Positions 15,372 to 29,286 of a stretch of DNA of 64,000 nt are shown here, piece by piece. The notes beneath the pieces are model-generated. The model saw nothing but the letters and a program-made list of their open reading frames with translations. It was not told the origin of the DNA and searched no databases. The translations under genes and the position numbers were made by a program. The number at the start of each line of letters is the position of its first letter. Positions within the stretch are counted from its first letter, which is position 1. This stretch comes from Dipetalonema caudispina (taxonomy: Eukaryota > Nematoda > Chromadorea > Rhabditida > Onchocercidae). Location: assembly GCA_013365325.1 (NCBI GenBank), contig JABVXV010000147.1:82615-146614 (forward strand), read 5' to 3'.

Positions 15372-18300
15372 ATGGCTTACAACATTACGTGTCTTATCTT
15401 TTTAACGTTGATTATACTGTTCAATTGTGCGCAAGCTACCATAACAACGAAAGGACGTCGTTTCATTGTCGATGAAGGGGATAGTGTCGAATTACCCTGC
15501 AACATACGTAATATTGGTATGCTTGTATTTATCCTGGAAATGTAATATTAGGCTCATATGGAAGAAGCAAAATAAAATTAAATTTTTGGCGGTTAGATAA
15601 CATTGGTATGATTAATTCATTCTCTGTCTAGAATTCCACTATTATGTCAGGCATTAAATTCAGTCGAAAAATCTAAAATTCTAATAATCTACAGCTGAAG
15701 ATACAGTGGTGATATGGAAACGAGGAGAGCTAGTATTGTTTACTGATGAAGAAGTTTTTCATGAGGATCAACGATTCCAGTTGCATAGGAAGGATAATGT
15801 TAGTTTTTACTTCTTGAGGCTAGTTGCAAATATTCATGGCTGACCTATATTCAGTATGTTTGTGCCTCCATATTTCATAATCATTTAGCTTTCAACTTTA
15901 TCAATTGGTTTATATGATTGAAATTTGAAATCATCCTTTGTTCTCTTATGTTTTCTTACATCGCGATAGCAACTCGATCGAAAAATGGTTTATAAAGTAC
16001 GACTTTTAGCGAAACTTTGATGAGTTATAATTGAATTCTAATACTATCCCGATGCAAATGCAAATAAATAAAGTGTCGTTAGAAATCCTCGCGGGAGTCC
16101 TTCAGGGTCAACAAATTTCATCATTTTCCGTTTATTGCCTTGTTAATTAAATAAAGCCATCTTCACAAATTTCCTGCAATTACGAAATTTTTGGAACAGA
16201 ATGAAAATGGAAGATTTAGTTCAAATTTTACCCGGCTACTCATTACATTATCAGCATTACGATTTTGAAGAAACAAAGATTTCTACGGACAAGGCAGTAT
16301 CAGAAGCATTTATTTCTTCTTTGCTATAATGCATCCATCATCATTTTGCATACAACCGACCATCGAATTTTAACATCGTTAAACTGTAATTTGCTATCGC
16401 TAATAATAACTGCTAAAAAATTAATTTATACATATTCAATTATTCCTTCTTCTTCTGTGTTATTTATTACTGCTAGTAAACCTTATCAGTTTCTGGTATC
16501 GCTTCAGTCACTATTATCCTTTTTAAAAGCATCAGAACTTCTGTGCTTGCACCTTTTTTTAGTTGCCCCTTCTACGATACTCCCCAAATACCAGTAATTC
16601 GTCATATATCTCACGTTATGACCTTTCACATCCACGTTTAGCAGACTGGGGTCTTTGATTCTCATCAAAGATGTCCTGCGGTGTGCATTCCCTTTTGAAT
16701 TTTACACAACTACTAACAGAAGTTATCCTGCTATGTCTTTCATTCTCACATTTTTGCACAGTTACTTCGAAATGGTAGAAGTAGCAGTCAGATATTTGGA
16801 AAAGATATGTGCAATTTTTTTCGCAGTTTTTAAGATATAAACAACAGTCGTTGCTTCCAACCATGAATCAGCGAATCTATCGGAAAATAGATTTTTCAAA
16901 TCTTTCACTGATACCTACTGGAATGTGTTTTTAGTATTTTTGTCAATAATTTTGCAGAATTTTACATTAGTTATCGAACGAGTGGAGCCGTACGATGGTG
17001 CAAAATATGTTTGCGAAATAACAGCACCTGAAATGTCAATAACGCATGTATTGGAAGTGAACGGTGCGATCTTAACTCTTTTTAGTTCCTTACTGTTACG
17101 TCTGAGCAAGCATGAGAAGCTATCAAAATTTAAAGTAGAATGTATTTGTACGCAGAAAGAACGTATTAAAAAATTTCTCTATTTCATGTTAGAATTTGAA
17201 ATTTGCTGAGCTATCTAGGCTATTCTATTAAAATAATGAATTCAATTGAAAATGTAGCCATTGTTTCCATACTTATTCCACAAGAGGGTTTTAGTACACC
17301 CTATGGTTTCTATATCGCCGGATGCAAATCCACTGCTGGTGAATGTTGGCGAAAATATGGTTATCAAATGTTCAGTATCTGGTAATCCACCACCAAAAGT
17401 TACATGGACCCGACAGGTTGTTCACAACTTTACTTTGAAACTTTCAATATTAGAATTTAATCTCCCGGTGATCTATGAATTAATTTGAGGTATTATGAAT
17501 GATTAAACATTAAATCAAATGGATCATGGACACCTTCTTGATTCACTGGTCATCCTTGCTGTACCCCTGTTCTTGCAAATTGTTTTAATGGCACTAGCAA
17601 TTTTTGATTTATTTATAGGATGGTCGAAAAATGCCAGCAAGAGCTACATCAAAAGATGGACAGTTAAGGATAACTCGTGTAACGGTAGATGATAGTGGCG
17701 TCTATGAGTGTACAGCATCAAATAATGTTGGCGTTGATGCACACGATACCATCGAAGTTCGAGTGCAGGGTAATTTTTCATTTCTTTGTTTCAAAATTAT
17801 CAACTGATATAATCCCAGGTTAAGATTTACATTCATACGCACCATTAATGACAATGAATTCAGCAAACTGTCGGATATAATCCAGAAATCTTGAATTGGA
17901 ATTAATGCATTCTACATATGCAGAGCTGAGTGATAGACTTGTAACTTGGTTTCATCTCTTAAACTTATTCAAATAGAATTTTACTGAAGTTATGTGCCAA
18001 GTTTCAAAATTCACAAAATTTACTGATTTTGCATAAGATACTAATGTTATTTCACAAGTGATTTTGGTGTGAATTTCGAAATTGATGGGAATAACTATCC
18101 GAAGACCGTGTTTTGTGATACAACTATTAGAAGTTTAATTGTCTGTAAAATTGCATGAATTAGATGCAGAACCCACCTATACCATTTAATATCCATCCTT
18201 ATGTGTTCAGTGAACTGAAAATCGGAAATATAGCTGTTTCCATATCGCATTAGCTTTTAGGATGGAATATAAACACGGGAGACTTTCAAAAGAAGTTTTT

Positions 18301-21300
18301 AATGTAGCCTAAAACACACTTATTGCTAAATTTTCTTACATACACATCTATCACTTATTTAAAAGTCTCTGATAAAGGTGACTTTGAATGTTTTGAAAAA
18401 TAGCTGCTCATTCCTCCTTCAACTTTCCTGCAAGCAACACTGCTAGCTTTTGTTAAACTAATTTAATATATTAGTGATACAGAAATACTAAGTTACCGCT
18501 TAGCATCTTCTCTTATCAGACTTCAACTTGCTTATTGATTTCAAACATTTTTTTTTTTTTTTGTTTTCCAAAAACGGAAAGTAAGCGCATTCAGAAAATT
18601 TGTGGACTGGTTCAAAATCAGCTTAGAAAGTATGCTTTGCGTACAATCCGTCCACATAAACGTTATCAGAAACAGCGGCAAATGTGTGCTCTTCGTCTGA
18701 CTCATTTATCAGTTCATATAATTCGTCCAAAAAAACATTTTCCTAAAAATTTTTAAAAAAATGACTCTAATAACCACCAGTGAATTATTTCAATTTGAGG
18801 AAGAAGCGCAACTACTGGTATGAATATAACCATGAGTAATAGTAAGAGAACTTCTTCGCACAAGGGACAAGTTCAGAGTAAATCTTTAAACTCGTTTAGG
18901 TTACTATAGTTCAAATTTAGCTCTATAAATTAAGTGATGAAGGCGATGCTCTTACAGTTCATTTCCCATAGTAATTTGCCTTTTTACCTTCAATAATAAG
19001 AATAAAAATAAGTTTGTTTGATTGGGTGCTACAAAAATTAGCATTCTATATTTCAACTAAATTTTGTTGAAGTTCGGAACTTAATTGTACTTAGTTAACA
19101 TTTAATGGATGACATTAATTTGTAACTGGCATGGTGTGATCTGAAAGGAAAAATAAATGTGCGCTGCTAATATTCAGTTTCAGGAAATGTCAATTTTTTT
19201 AATTCAAAAGTTGTTTTTGGAAAAATTTTGCACCGTTGGATTTGCTTTAGAAGAAAGCAGCACTTTAAAAAATGTAGGAAGTTTCAATCGTTTTAAATAT
19301 CAATTCCATAACCTTTTCGAAATTAATCGATTGATTTTGTTGTTTATTTCAGCGGATCAGTACGGAACGCATGAGCCGTGTGAGTTTGCATACATTTTTT
19401 TTTTACTTTTTTCTTTGTTTTTAACTAATATTTGCATGTTTTTGTTGTTTTTGCTCAATCTGCTTATGACATGTGCGGAATCGGACAGCTTACTATCAAA
19501 TTTAAGCCGAAAATTCATTTATTTGTTTATTGATTCATTTCAAATTATTTTCTTGTACTGTTCTTGAAAGGCAAATATTGAGTGTAAATTTTAATTTCTG
19601 ATCTCTAATTGGTGGAAAGTAATGACAAGAATACTCCAAGTTATTCTTGATAAACTGGGAATATATGTTCGTAATCAAAAATTTTAGGTGAGTTATGGTT
19701 GTTTCATAACATAGTCATTTGCGCTCTGATATGACAGATATTGGTGTTATCCGATTATTAAACATCTTGATCAGGAATTTTTAGAGGCTGAAATTTGAGT
19801 TTTCTAGTATTTGAGCAAAAGATTTAAAATTTGTTTGCTTGTGTGATAGTTGCTATAATTGAGATTTCTTTATCTTTTACGGATATCGTAGTAAGAAGTC
19901 AATTACGGGCGCAACAGATTATGTGGTTTTGTGCAGACTTGTCTTTGTTCTTTTGCTTTCGTTTCTAACAGTAAATAATCAACAGTGGGCTCTCTTCAGG
20001 AGGATAAACAGATGGATTCATGGAGATTGATGACCAATCACCTCACTCATCCATTTTATTTCCACTGACCATTCATTTGTTAAAGTCGGCATATCCTTTT
20101 TTTAAAGGCTAGTTAATAACAATTGATCCCCAAATGCAAAGCAAATTAGACGATAACTTTAATTGTACTTTTATTTCGCATACAACAAATATTTTTCGGT
20201 AGAAACCTTTGTGATAAAAGGTAAGGTTAATTTGTCTCATCTGTTCTATTTTAAACCTAGTTTATGATAATAGAATAGTTGAATGAGCTGGATAGATGAC
20301 GGCATGGATTCTTACCTTCAGAAATTTCAGAGTTAATTTGTACTACTTTGCTTATTTATAATTGCTCTTTCTTTTCCTTCTTTTAAATCATATATAGATA
20401 GCTTTGGTCATATTATTTTTATAGATATCTTTCTGTCTGTAAAAATTTGTTCTCATATCAGCACTTCGTTAAGCTGGAACTCATTTTGTATGTTAAGCTC
20501 CACAGGAAAGGTGTCCAGAATACTGAAGATTCATGAGCTGTTTATGATTTATCCCAAACGTGATCGTGGTGTGCCCTCATTTTTACCCATAAGAATTATT
20601 ACGTTAGTTTACGTCATTATTCTCAATGCCACATTAATTATACTTTGGAACTGGTCAAAACCAAAATTAATTATACTTTGGAACTGGTCAAAACCAAAAG
20701 ATTAAAATCGCCTGTTGAATTCTATAATGAAATTGAGGAAACTGCTTTTGCAACATAACAAATATTGCTGGTGAGTTTGATGATAAATGGATTTCCCCTT
20801 CAATACTTTATATTACAAAATTATCAAATTATTTCCGAAATTCAGCTAAATTTTAAAATTTGCATACAATTCTAACTTCTTTTTTTCACTACAACAGTAT
20901 ATTTTGGAACTTTGACTATTAATTCTTTTCTTTTTGAACATGTTTTTTTTCCGAATTAAATGCATCCCTACCAGGAATTTCTTATCCATTTCTGTTTTTC
21001 ACCTGCTAAGTGCTTTTCATAAATTAATTTAATACTCGAGAATTTATTATTAGATTCTTTTTTCACATACACCAGCACTAATTTTTGGGATTTGAACATT
21101 AAACTGTAAAATTTAACAACGAGTCATCTCCATCAGTAATATATGTCATAAAAACTGTACGTTTTATCTTTGTTATTTGTAAATTTTAAATTTTTCTTCT
21201 AATATTTTTTAGTTCTCAAGTAAAAATTTCAGAAAAATAGTCAATTTAATAGAATAAATTTCTATATTTTTAGCAGCGCCATGGGTTGATTCAGTATATT

Positions 21301-24300
21301 CATACATACCAGTAAGGCTAGATCAAGATATCAATCTAACCTGTAAATATAACGCCGAACCATCACCGCAAGTTGATTGGATTTACAATGGGTTCACAAT
21401 CAATGTTAGTGCTCCAATTTTTTTTTTTCTTTTTAAACTTGTTTCATGTGCTGATCGTGAATTACTGCGAGTTTTTTAAGGGTAGATTCTTGCCTCGTAA
21501 AAGAAAGATAACATGGATGAGTTATTTGCACCGGAAAACAATAATGAGTTAGATACTGTTTCTGTTGAAGTTTCTGACTAACACATCGGATTTTTTTGAA
21601 CAAAAGATAAAAAAGGGTATCTCCTAAATTTTCAGGGTACTTAATTCTCTCCTTTTGAAATTGAAAGACCACTGTTAACGATGATAAGAAATTTTTATGC
21701 GCCATATGTCCCTTATCAATTAATAATAGAACAGCGAATGAATTTAAAAATCTCCTTATAACGCTGACTGACACAATATTAAGCTTTCTTTGACAGCAAT
21801 TTCTCAAACTGTCTCAAATTGCTGGGGAGATATTTGACGACGACACTGAAGATAGCATGAATCATTAACGGCATGGCACATCCTCGTTACCCTTTACCCT
21901 TTGCAATGAACAAATGCAATAGATAGACAGCGCTTACCCGCTCAAGCAGATGTCGCCTTTTCCTCCCTTCCCGATGTCATTCATGCATGTGTTGTTGGAG
22001 GGTACACAAAATGAGTAAAGAGATTAGATTTCGAATGAGCTGTAAGCAGATTAAATAGCTCTTATTACTACTACTGCCATTGCCACATCCCAAAGGGAAG
22101 GTAGCCTAACCAGTACCATCAAATTACATCACCAAAATCAGAGCTTTCATCCATCAGCGCAGATGTACCATAGATATAGACAGATTAAGTTGATACAAAT
22201 GCTCTTAATAAGTTAGAATTATTAGAAGTTGGTAAAATACTAGAAAGGTTAACCTTATGCCATTATAAATATTACACAAAATAAAATCTGTATCCATGTT
22301 GATTAAAAAATACATTGTTATTAAGAACATAAAAAGGTAGGTTGAAAGAGCAGATGTGCATTTGTGACGAATTGGACGTGTTTGCCTTTGGGGACTGTAT
22401 GTTACTGCTGCTACAGTGTATGTGTGTCCATTTCCTGAGATGAAGATGATGAGCAGATGAATTGGCGGACTTTTCTCCTCATCGTTCACTGAACTGTTTA
22501 AATCATTCAAGCATGCAAACTGGACATCAACCGGAATGAGCTGTCAAATGCTGTGATAGTGTGTTGTCAAGAACAATCTTTGCTCCGGATCAATGTGAGC
22601 TAGTGTGTCGCGATCAAGTTTTGTAATGCTTATAGCTGATGCTTTACGCATTGTAATTAATAATTAGGAACAATTAACAATTGTACATGGGAAAAGTTGC
22701 GAGGGAGGGAAATAAGACCGGTACAGCTGTATTGTTTTTTTTTATTGTTATTTCAAATATTCAAATCTCAATGGAATTGCGTGTGAATGCTCGTAATATT
22801 TATTGTTTCAAGATATAGTGGGCAAGCACTTAACCTTTACGGATGCTATAATTTCTTCTAATCTTTGGTCTTCACGGATACTATAATTCCTTTTAATCTT
22901 TGACCTATTTTCCTGCTTCAAGGTTACAGCTGTTTTTTTTTTTTCAGTTTTCGGATGACAGATTCAAAGGTTTAATGCAGTATGCTGCCAGACGGGATAA
23001 TTACAGTGAATCCATCCTGGCAATCGAAAATATCAAGGAAGATAATTTTGGTGATTACACATGTCGTGTAGCGAATAATCTTGGTATAAAAGAGAAGACC
23101 ATTTATGTCAGCGGTTAGTTCTTTTTAAACATAGTTCATTAAAACTTATCTAGACATTATGACGACTGATTTTTTTTTTTTTTTTGGGTGGGATTCATAT
23201 GTTTGGAAGCTACAGAGTAAACATTTGGAGTGCTCAAGCTTATAATTTGTTAAAAACTTGTGCATAAGTATATCTAACTTCGTCTTAATAACCCAACCAA
23301 TCGATTTTCAAAAATATTAAAGTATGGCCAAAAATATAGCGGTTCATTATAATGTTATCTAAAAGAATGATTTATTGTCCATAAAATAAATGCAAGAATA
23401 ATAAAAATCACCCTGTGTGGTAATCATTTTTTGTTCTATAGATGGGCAATTAAATATTCAGACCATGCAGCAAGCAGATGTAAATTGTACAATAATGTTA
23501 CAAGAAATGATTGTGGCCAAAAAATAAATTCCTGTTTTTCTTAAGTAAAAACAAATTTTATTTTAAAATCCAAAAAAATCTTCAAATTTTTTTCTGTTCT
23601 CTTCATTCACCTATGTTTTTAAAATGCATCTTGCGAGGAGAGCCGGTATTCTTGGATCTAGAATTTTAAATTCGAAATTGAAATACTGGAATTGCGTCAT
23701 TTTGTAGGTCGACCAGGACCACCTCATCTAAATGCAAGTGGAACTCGGCTTTCTTGGAGCGTACATTCAGTGGATCCAGTTATCGAATACCAAATCTTAT
23801 ATCGATTCTCCAATGATGATACATGGCAGCAGTTTAAATCTATAAGAGCGAACAAAGGTATCTATTTGAAATTTGCAGACTTGTTCTATCAATGTAACCA
23901 ACCGAAATCTCCATTCCTCCTATCCGCAGAAATTTGATTTGGAAATTTCAAAATTTCTATTTCTTTCTCCTTTCTCCACTAAACAATATGTATATTGAAA
24001 GGGAATGAAGTGGTTTTAGCTCATTTTCTTACTTGAACATTACTTAAATTAAAATGAAAAGCGATAAATTTTCAAGACTTCTCTTCGATTAAGTAGGACT
24101 AAACAATTCAGAAGAGCAAGATGGTGATATTTGGAGTCGAAGCGAAGATTTGGTATGGTTACGGCCAGGCTTAGAATATGAATTACAAATGAAAGCACGA
24201 AATACACTAGGATGGGGCTCTTTGGCTCGATCTTATGTTACAATAAAAACACCATCTTTTGACAATGTGACCAACGATAGTAAGTATTTCATTTCAACTG

Positions 24301-24870
24301 GTGAATAATTTTAAGATTCATTCTGTTTTCAATATTCACTCTAGTCTCATGATTCATTCCGATCAGGATTAATTTCTGATTCATTTCTGCTTAAATTCAT
24401 TTTCCGCATCAAAAAATTCATAAAATTTTGCAGATGCTTATCTTAGTTGCACTTTCGGATAGACTCAGAAAATAACTACTTGTTAGTTGAACTGTCCGTG
24501 TTCGATTCATTTAACCCTATAGATAGCTAAAAGCTCTTCTCCGATTACATTTATTCTGTTTCGACATTAAACAGTGTTTTTTTTTTTACACTACTGAGAT
24601 GTAAATTTTGGATTTCATATTTCTGTTGAGTTTTGTACTAATTTCCTACTCTATTTTACACTCCCTCTTAAAGTTTGAGAAAAGAAAATTTTTTTACATT
24701 AGTTTGTTCTGGCTAAATCTTCCAATGCGCTGTCACTGTTTGGCAAAATATTTAATTTACAATTAATCATACTTGCAGAAAAAGTAAACTCAGTAAAGCG
24801 GATATATGCCTCACGATCATCATGCTTGTCGATCATTTCATTTTTTGCTGCATCAATTTTCCTATTGTGA
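15372..24870 (+). CDS. GPI-anchored cell-adhesion protein, 3 Ig + 1 FN3 (Klingon/lachesin-like)
   Basis: Ten exons join in phase: 15372-15516, 15695-15798, 16958-17063, 17295-17416, 17619-17769, 21274-21404, 22948-23113, 23708-23857, 24097-24279, 24779-24870, giving 449 aa. Residues 1-22 form a signal peptide. Ig1 has C43/W56/C102, Ig2 C144/W156/C190 and Ig3 C233/W245/C292, each with the D-x-G-x-Y-x-C signature before the second Cys. An FN3 domain spans about 309-415 (GPPHLNASG start, LEYELQMKARN strand). The last exon encodes a short spacer and a hydrophobic end ending at the TGA, as in a GPI-attachment signal, and there is no cytoplasmic tail. Drosophila Klingon has this same domain order and anchor; nematode RIG-type IgCAMs are alternatives. 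Likely role: homophilic or heterophilic adhesion on neurons. The intron at 17,770-21,273 is unusually long (3.5 kb). Confidence 0.88.
20633..20698. repeat. Perfect tandem duplication, 2 x 33 bp, intronic
   Basis: The 33 bp at 20,633-20,665 recur exactly at 20,666-20,698, inside the 3.5 kb intron of the Ig/FN3 gene. An open frame that crosses it repeats a short TLIILWNWSK-like peptide, but nothing else marks it as coding. Confidence 0.95.
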
Positions 24871-27270
24871 TCTTCGCTTCATTCATTGTTATGCAATGAA
24901 TCGGTATCTTGATTGATTCATCACTTTCAGTATCGTATTTAATCGCTGATACTAATTTATTGGTCAGCGATTTGTGAGTTTACGTAGATTTTTTTCCTTA
25001 TTGAAGATGATGTTGAGTTAGAAGAAAATTTTATTTTCTTTTAAAAATTTGTACTTTCAAGAGTTGGGTTTTGTGGTGGTTTTAAAAAATAACTTGAAAA
25101 TAACTGATTTTGTGTAGTTCGATGAACCAAATCCAGAAGTGAAATATTAGAATTTTTGAATTTCACCATTGTTTGTTTTTTTTTATCAACACTTAAACAT
25201 AAATATACTAAAATATATGTGTGTAAATGGAATCTATATTCTTGCTGGTTCAATGTTACTGGCTAGCTTTCTTTATTCAACTGGTTGAATCTCTTTCCCT
25301 ATATTTCTTATTTATTATGATTTATATTTCTTTTTGTGCAACTTTCATTTAATTTTGTTTCAATTTGATCATAAATGTTGAATCTTCAGCTCTGTTTGAG
25401 AGCAAACATTCATGAAGTGGTACTGAATTCGTGCAGCTCAGAATTTAATTTTTCGAAATTACCTTCTTTGCAGCTGTTACAAAATATCCATCGTAATTTG
25501 TTCTTCTCAAAAAGAATTTTTTTTTCATTGCAATGTTGTACCTGTCATGTTGATGAATTTTGATATGATTTATCATTTCCATTCGCTACATGAACACATT
25601 GCAGAATTCTGAGGCAACTTCTTGATCATCTATTTGATAAATATTAAACCTTTCATATTCAATCTTGTTAAATTTGCCGATGACGTTTGATACCCATTAA
25701 TGAGGCGCGTTGTAGTTTTAAGGTACTAGGCCTTATTTCACATTTCATCACATTACTGGTCCGTTACCCTTTTTTTTTTTCATTTTTTAAAAGTTCTTGA
25801 ACAGACCAGCGATTCATTATTCTGTTTTCTTATAATAGATTTTGCACTAACACACAACAGTTAGCCGAGAAAAAAAGGCTTATTGAGTCATCCACACTTA
25901 AATTATCAAAAAACTTCAGGTTTTTAAGGCTGCTGTTTAAGATTTGTGCAATATTCCTTCAGCATGTTTTAATGGTTCATTTAATCAGGTTTTTTTTTTT
26001 CAAATAAAATTACCAACATATTATCTTAAATTAAATGACTGATTCCGCTCTACATGTTATATGACACATTTTACCTATAAAATGACACATTTTCGGTTGA
26101 TCTAAATATTCCATCTCAATATGATTGATGATTATGTTTCTTAAAACTTTTACATGTATCTATTGTGGAATGTTCGATGTTTGACCATATATTGTCTCTA
26201 CAAAACTTGCAATTATTGATTGTTATCTTCACTATATTTATGTGAAATACTGTTGAAGAAGGATAGTCTTATTTCCACAAGCCCTCCCCGTCGTCTAAGT
26301 TGTTGACCGCCAAAGTCCGGTGAAGTAATGTATCTAGGATTTTATTTGAGAAGTTACAAGTTCGAAAATTCCATTAAAGATACCTTCACAACTGTAGACT
26401 GACTAAAACGACTGCGGTGAACTTGTTTTAAAAATCCCACCAATAACTTTTGGTTTATACCATACGCGTTAGGCGAAATATTGGACAAAAGCGAATTGTA
26501 ATGTTAATTGATTGGTTAAAAATCAATGTAAAATAAATTGTTCTACTATTATTCTACTGTTTTTCAGTTGGAAAATCAATAAAGATTGTTAAATATAAGC
26601 TTGATTAGCACACTCAAAGCTTTATATTGTAAAACGATCAGTCTGTGCCAATTTTATAAGGAAAAATCAGTCAGTTTAGGTCCAAAAGTCAAAATCAAGT
26701 ATTACCTAGCACTTTGGGAATCTTCCAGTTTCATTGTTACATATCCTTTAAAATACAAATATTTGTTGAATTTCGCTACTCCAAGCGTCACCAACAGTTG
26801 ACATCTTTTGAACAATAACTGAGTAAAAAAAAGTAATGATACCTGGGAATTGTTAATAAGACCTATGTTATTATTCGATATTGATCGTTAGTTTTAATTA
26901 CCAGAAGGAATAATCTGATTTTGCTTAATTCTTAATTCCTTGGCGATCCACAATCTTGAATAGTTTGCTGTAAAGGTATTAGGTCAGCTAGTAAATCAAT
27001 TCAGTCAATGCGGAAATTTTAATTCTTTGCAAAATATCAGTGGAAAGTTTAGTTTTTAGACATCGTATTTTTCTAAGAATTGATTTTTCTTACCTCTATT
27101 ATTATGAACAACAACAGATAACATAAAACTACATTGTAAGTTATCACAATCCAATAATTAATCGGTTTATAATATTTGAAATGAAAGCAATAGGAGTTAG
27201 TGGCTTACAATTAGTCCAATCAACTTGATGCATCCAATTACCGATTATCCTGAAATAATATAATGAAGAC
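24871..27270. other. Intergenic region between convergent genes
   Basis: This is the space between the 3' ends of the Ig/FN3 gene (+) and the LPR gene (-). Only short, composition-driven open frames are present. I see no exon with supported splice sites and no RNA gene. Confidence 0.55.
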
Positions 27271-29286
27271 TTAGTCATAGATCTTGTGGATATAACGTGG
27301 TCCATGTTCGAAAATGATCTTCGAATAAATTTTGCAGAAGAAAACTAGCTCAGAAAATTCGTGGATGTATCCTTCATTTTTGAAGTGCTCAGTGAGTTCA
27401 TTTCGATAATTGGCGTTGAAGTTTGCCAAATCACGAGTCATAGCAACCAGCGGAAATTTCGCCCAATTGGTAATTACAATATACTCATATTGTCCACTTT
27501 CAGCATTTTTTGGTCCTGTTATCACGATTTGATCTGAAATTTAACATTCGAACGAACTAAATGACAATAAGGATACTGCAATTCATTGGCAGAACGCTTC
27601 TTAAAATAACAAAAGAATTAATTATATAGAAAACTTAACCAATACTTCATCCATCTTTATATCAATTTTCCTAAGGTCATTTGTACCGTTTGGACATTAA
27701 ATAAATAGCGACAAACACACTGCATTGAATTCCATCATAATGCAAGTTCTCAAATGTCAAAACTCTCTCAATATTTTTTGACATTAATATTTCTAGTTTG
27801 AAAGCCAACCCAATTTTAATATGATGGTGTTGACATGCGATGGAAGTAACTGATAAAATTTATTGAAAAAAATCGTAAAGGTTAAGTGAAAACATCTGAA
27901 GTATGAAGAACTAACAAGGACATGGATCTTCCTGAACATAAATATAAACTTTTTTGTTGTGTATGATGCCGTAGCCAAAGCCCACTTTAGGAGCACCGTG
28001 GGGACTGTTAACACGGAATGAATCTATCGTTGAAAAAGTTGATGTATTTCCCACTTTTGCTATATTTTTAACTGCAACTGTTATTTTCATTAAAAATTTA
28101 TAACGCGAAAGCAATAACGGCTAATGAGTGGATACAGAACTCACATATATTTATGAACAGTCTTGTATTCTTAAATTTTAGATTTAGCTGATATTTTAGA
28201 GGTATTAGTCGAAGAAGTGTAAGGAAAACAAAGAAATAGAAGCTAACATTCAGTCGTAGGACAGTATCGATCATGCACTCCAGCCGTAGAAATTACCTGC
28301 AAAGAATGATAACCAGTTATCCGGTCAGTTATATGTTCAAGACAAGTGTGATGGACAATAAGCTCATCACCCTTATCTTACACATATGACTGATTGGATG
28401 AATGACTGGTTATCACTGATTATCATTTTTTATCCGTAGCATTACTCTATTAGATGTAAAGAAGTTCAATAGAAGAGCAAATTTGTTCCTATGACAAAAT
28501 AATTCGTTATCATTTTAAAAAATTTAAAAGCAATTATTACATTTCAATAAATTTTTCATCCTTCTAAACAAATATTTTTGAATAGTTCGTCAATTCACGA
28601 CCAAAAAAATGATAATTGACGACATCTTTTACCCAATAGTACTTTCCCATTAAAGAGTGCATATCGACTATTGGTGTTTTAACTAAATCAGAAAGATAAT
28701 CCTGCGCTCCAGGTATGAAACGAAGGAAATTCTGGAACAAGCTTGGCGAACGTTGGTTAACGAATGGTGTTCGACGGAGCAAACAGCCACCAATCCCCGG
28801 TAAACTACCAGTAATACCCGGAACAGCTGGAATACCATCAAGAAGCGCTACTTGTGGTAGTGGTTTCCGTAACCTGCAATGTAATATTTAATGAGTATTA
28901 ATACGCAAGTAGATAAAACTTCTGAATTTGCTAAATGTCTTTGGGAAAATATAATTGGGATTGGATTGTAGCAGTAGCTTTTGTTCTATACCCCAAAAAA
29001 CTGGTAATGTTTTTCTCTGACTGGATTTCATAAAATTCGAATATACAAACCAATTGATGCGATCGAAGTGTTATTAATCTCTATAAAAAACTATGTAATG
29101 CAATGAATTTTGTACAAATATCTAAAATAATAAGGCATATCTTAACTCCTTGCAATCGTAATGAAAGATTTACCTCTTATGGAGCTGATTGTTTGGATTT
29201 TTCTGTAAACTTTGAATGAAACTGATAAGAGCAAAGCTCTGACTAAAAGTATACAAAAGTTGCCAGAATTTAATGCTATTTGTCAT
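27271..29286 (-). CDS. Lipocalin-related protein (LPR family)
   Basis: Five minus-strand exons join in phase: 29174-29286, 28570-28873, 28248-28296, 27916-28077, 27271-27533, giving 296 aa ending in TAA. The N-terminus has a hydrophobic stretch that may be a signal sequence, though it is a weak one. A Pro/Gly-rich segment with GIPAVPGITGSLPGIGGCLL leads into the barrel start (MGKYYWVKDV). Later come GAPKVGFGYG, then DPCPYQIVITGP and QYEYIVITNWAKFPLVAMTRD, which is the characteristic conserved core of nematode LPR proteins (G-P-x(n)-QYEY-x-I-x-(S/T)-N-W). In C. elegans, LPR proteins act extracellularly in the apical matrix of cuticle and tubes such as the excretory duct. Which lpr paralogue this is cannot be told by eye. 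The donor after exon 2 (GTTTAG) is weak. Confidence 0.85.

Noticed and set aside
18535..19567. Plus-strand frames inside the long intron of the Ig/FN3 gene
   Set aside because: Phe/Leu/Lys-rich, without Ig or FN3 signatures; including them breaks the phase between 17,769 and 21,274.
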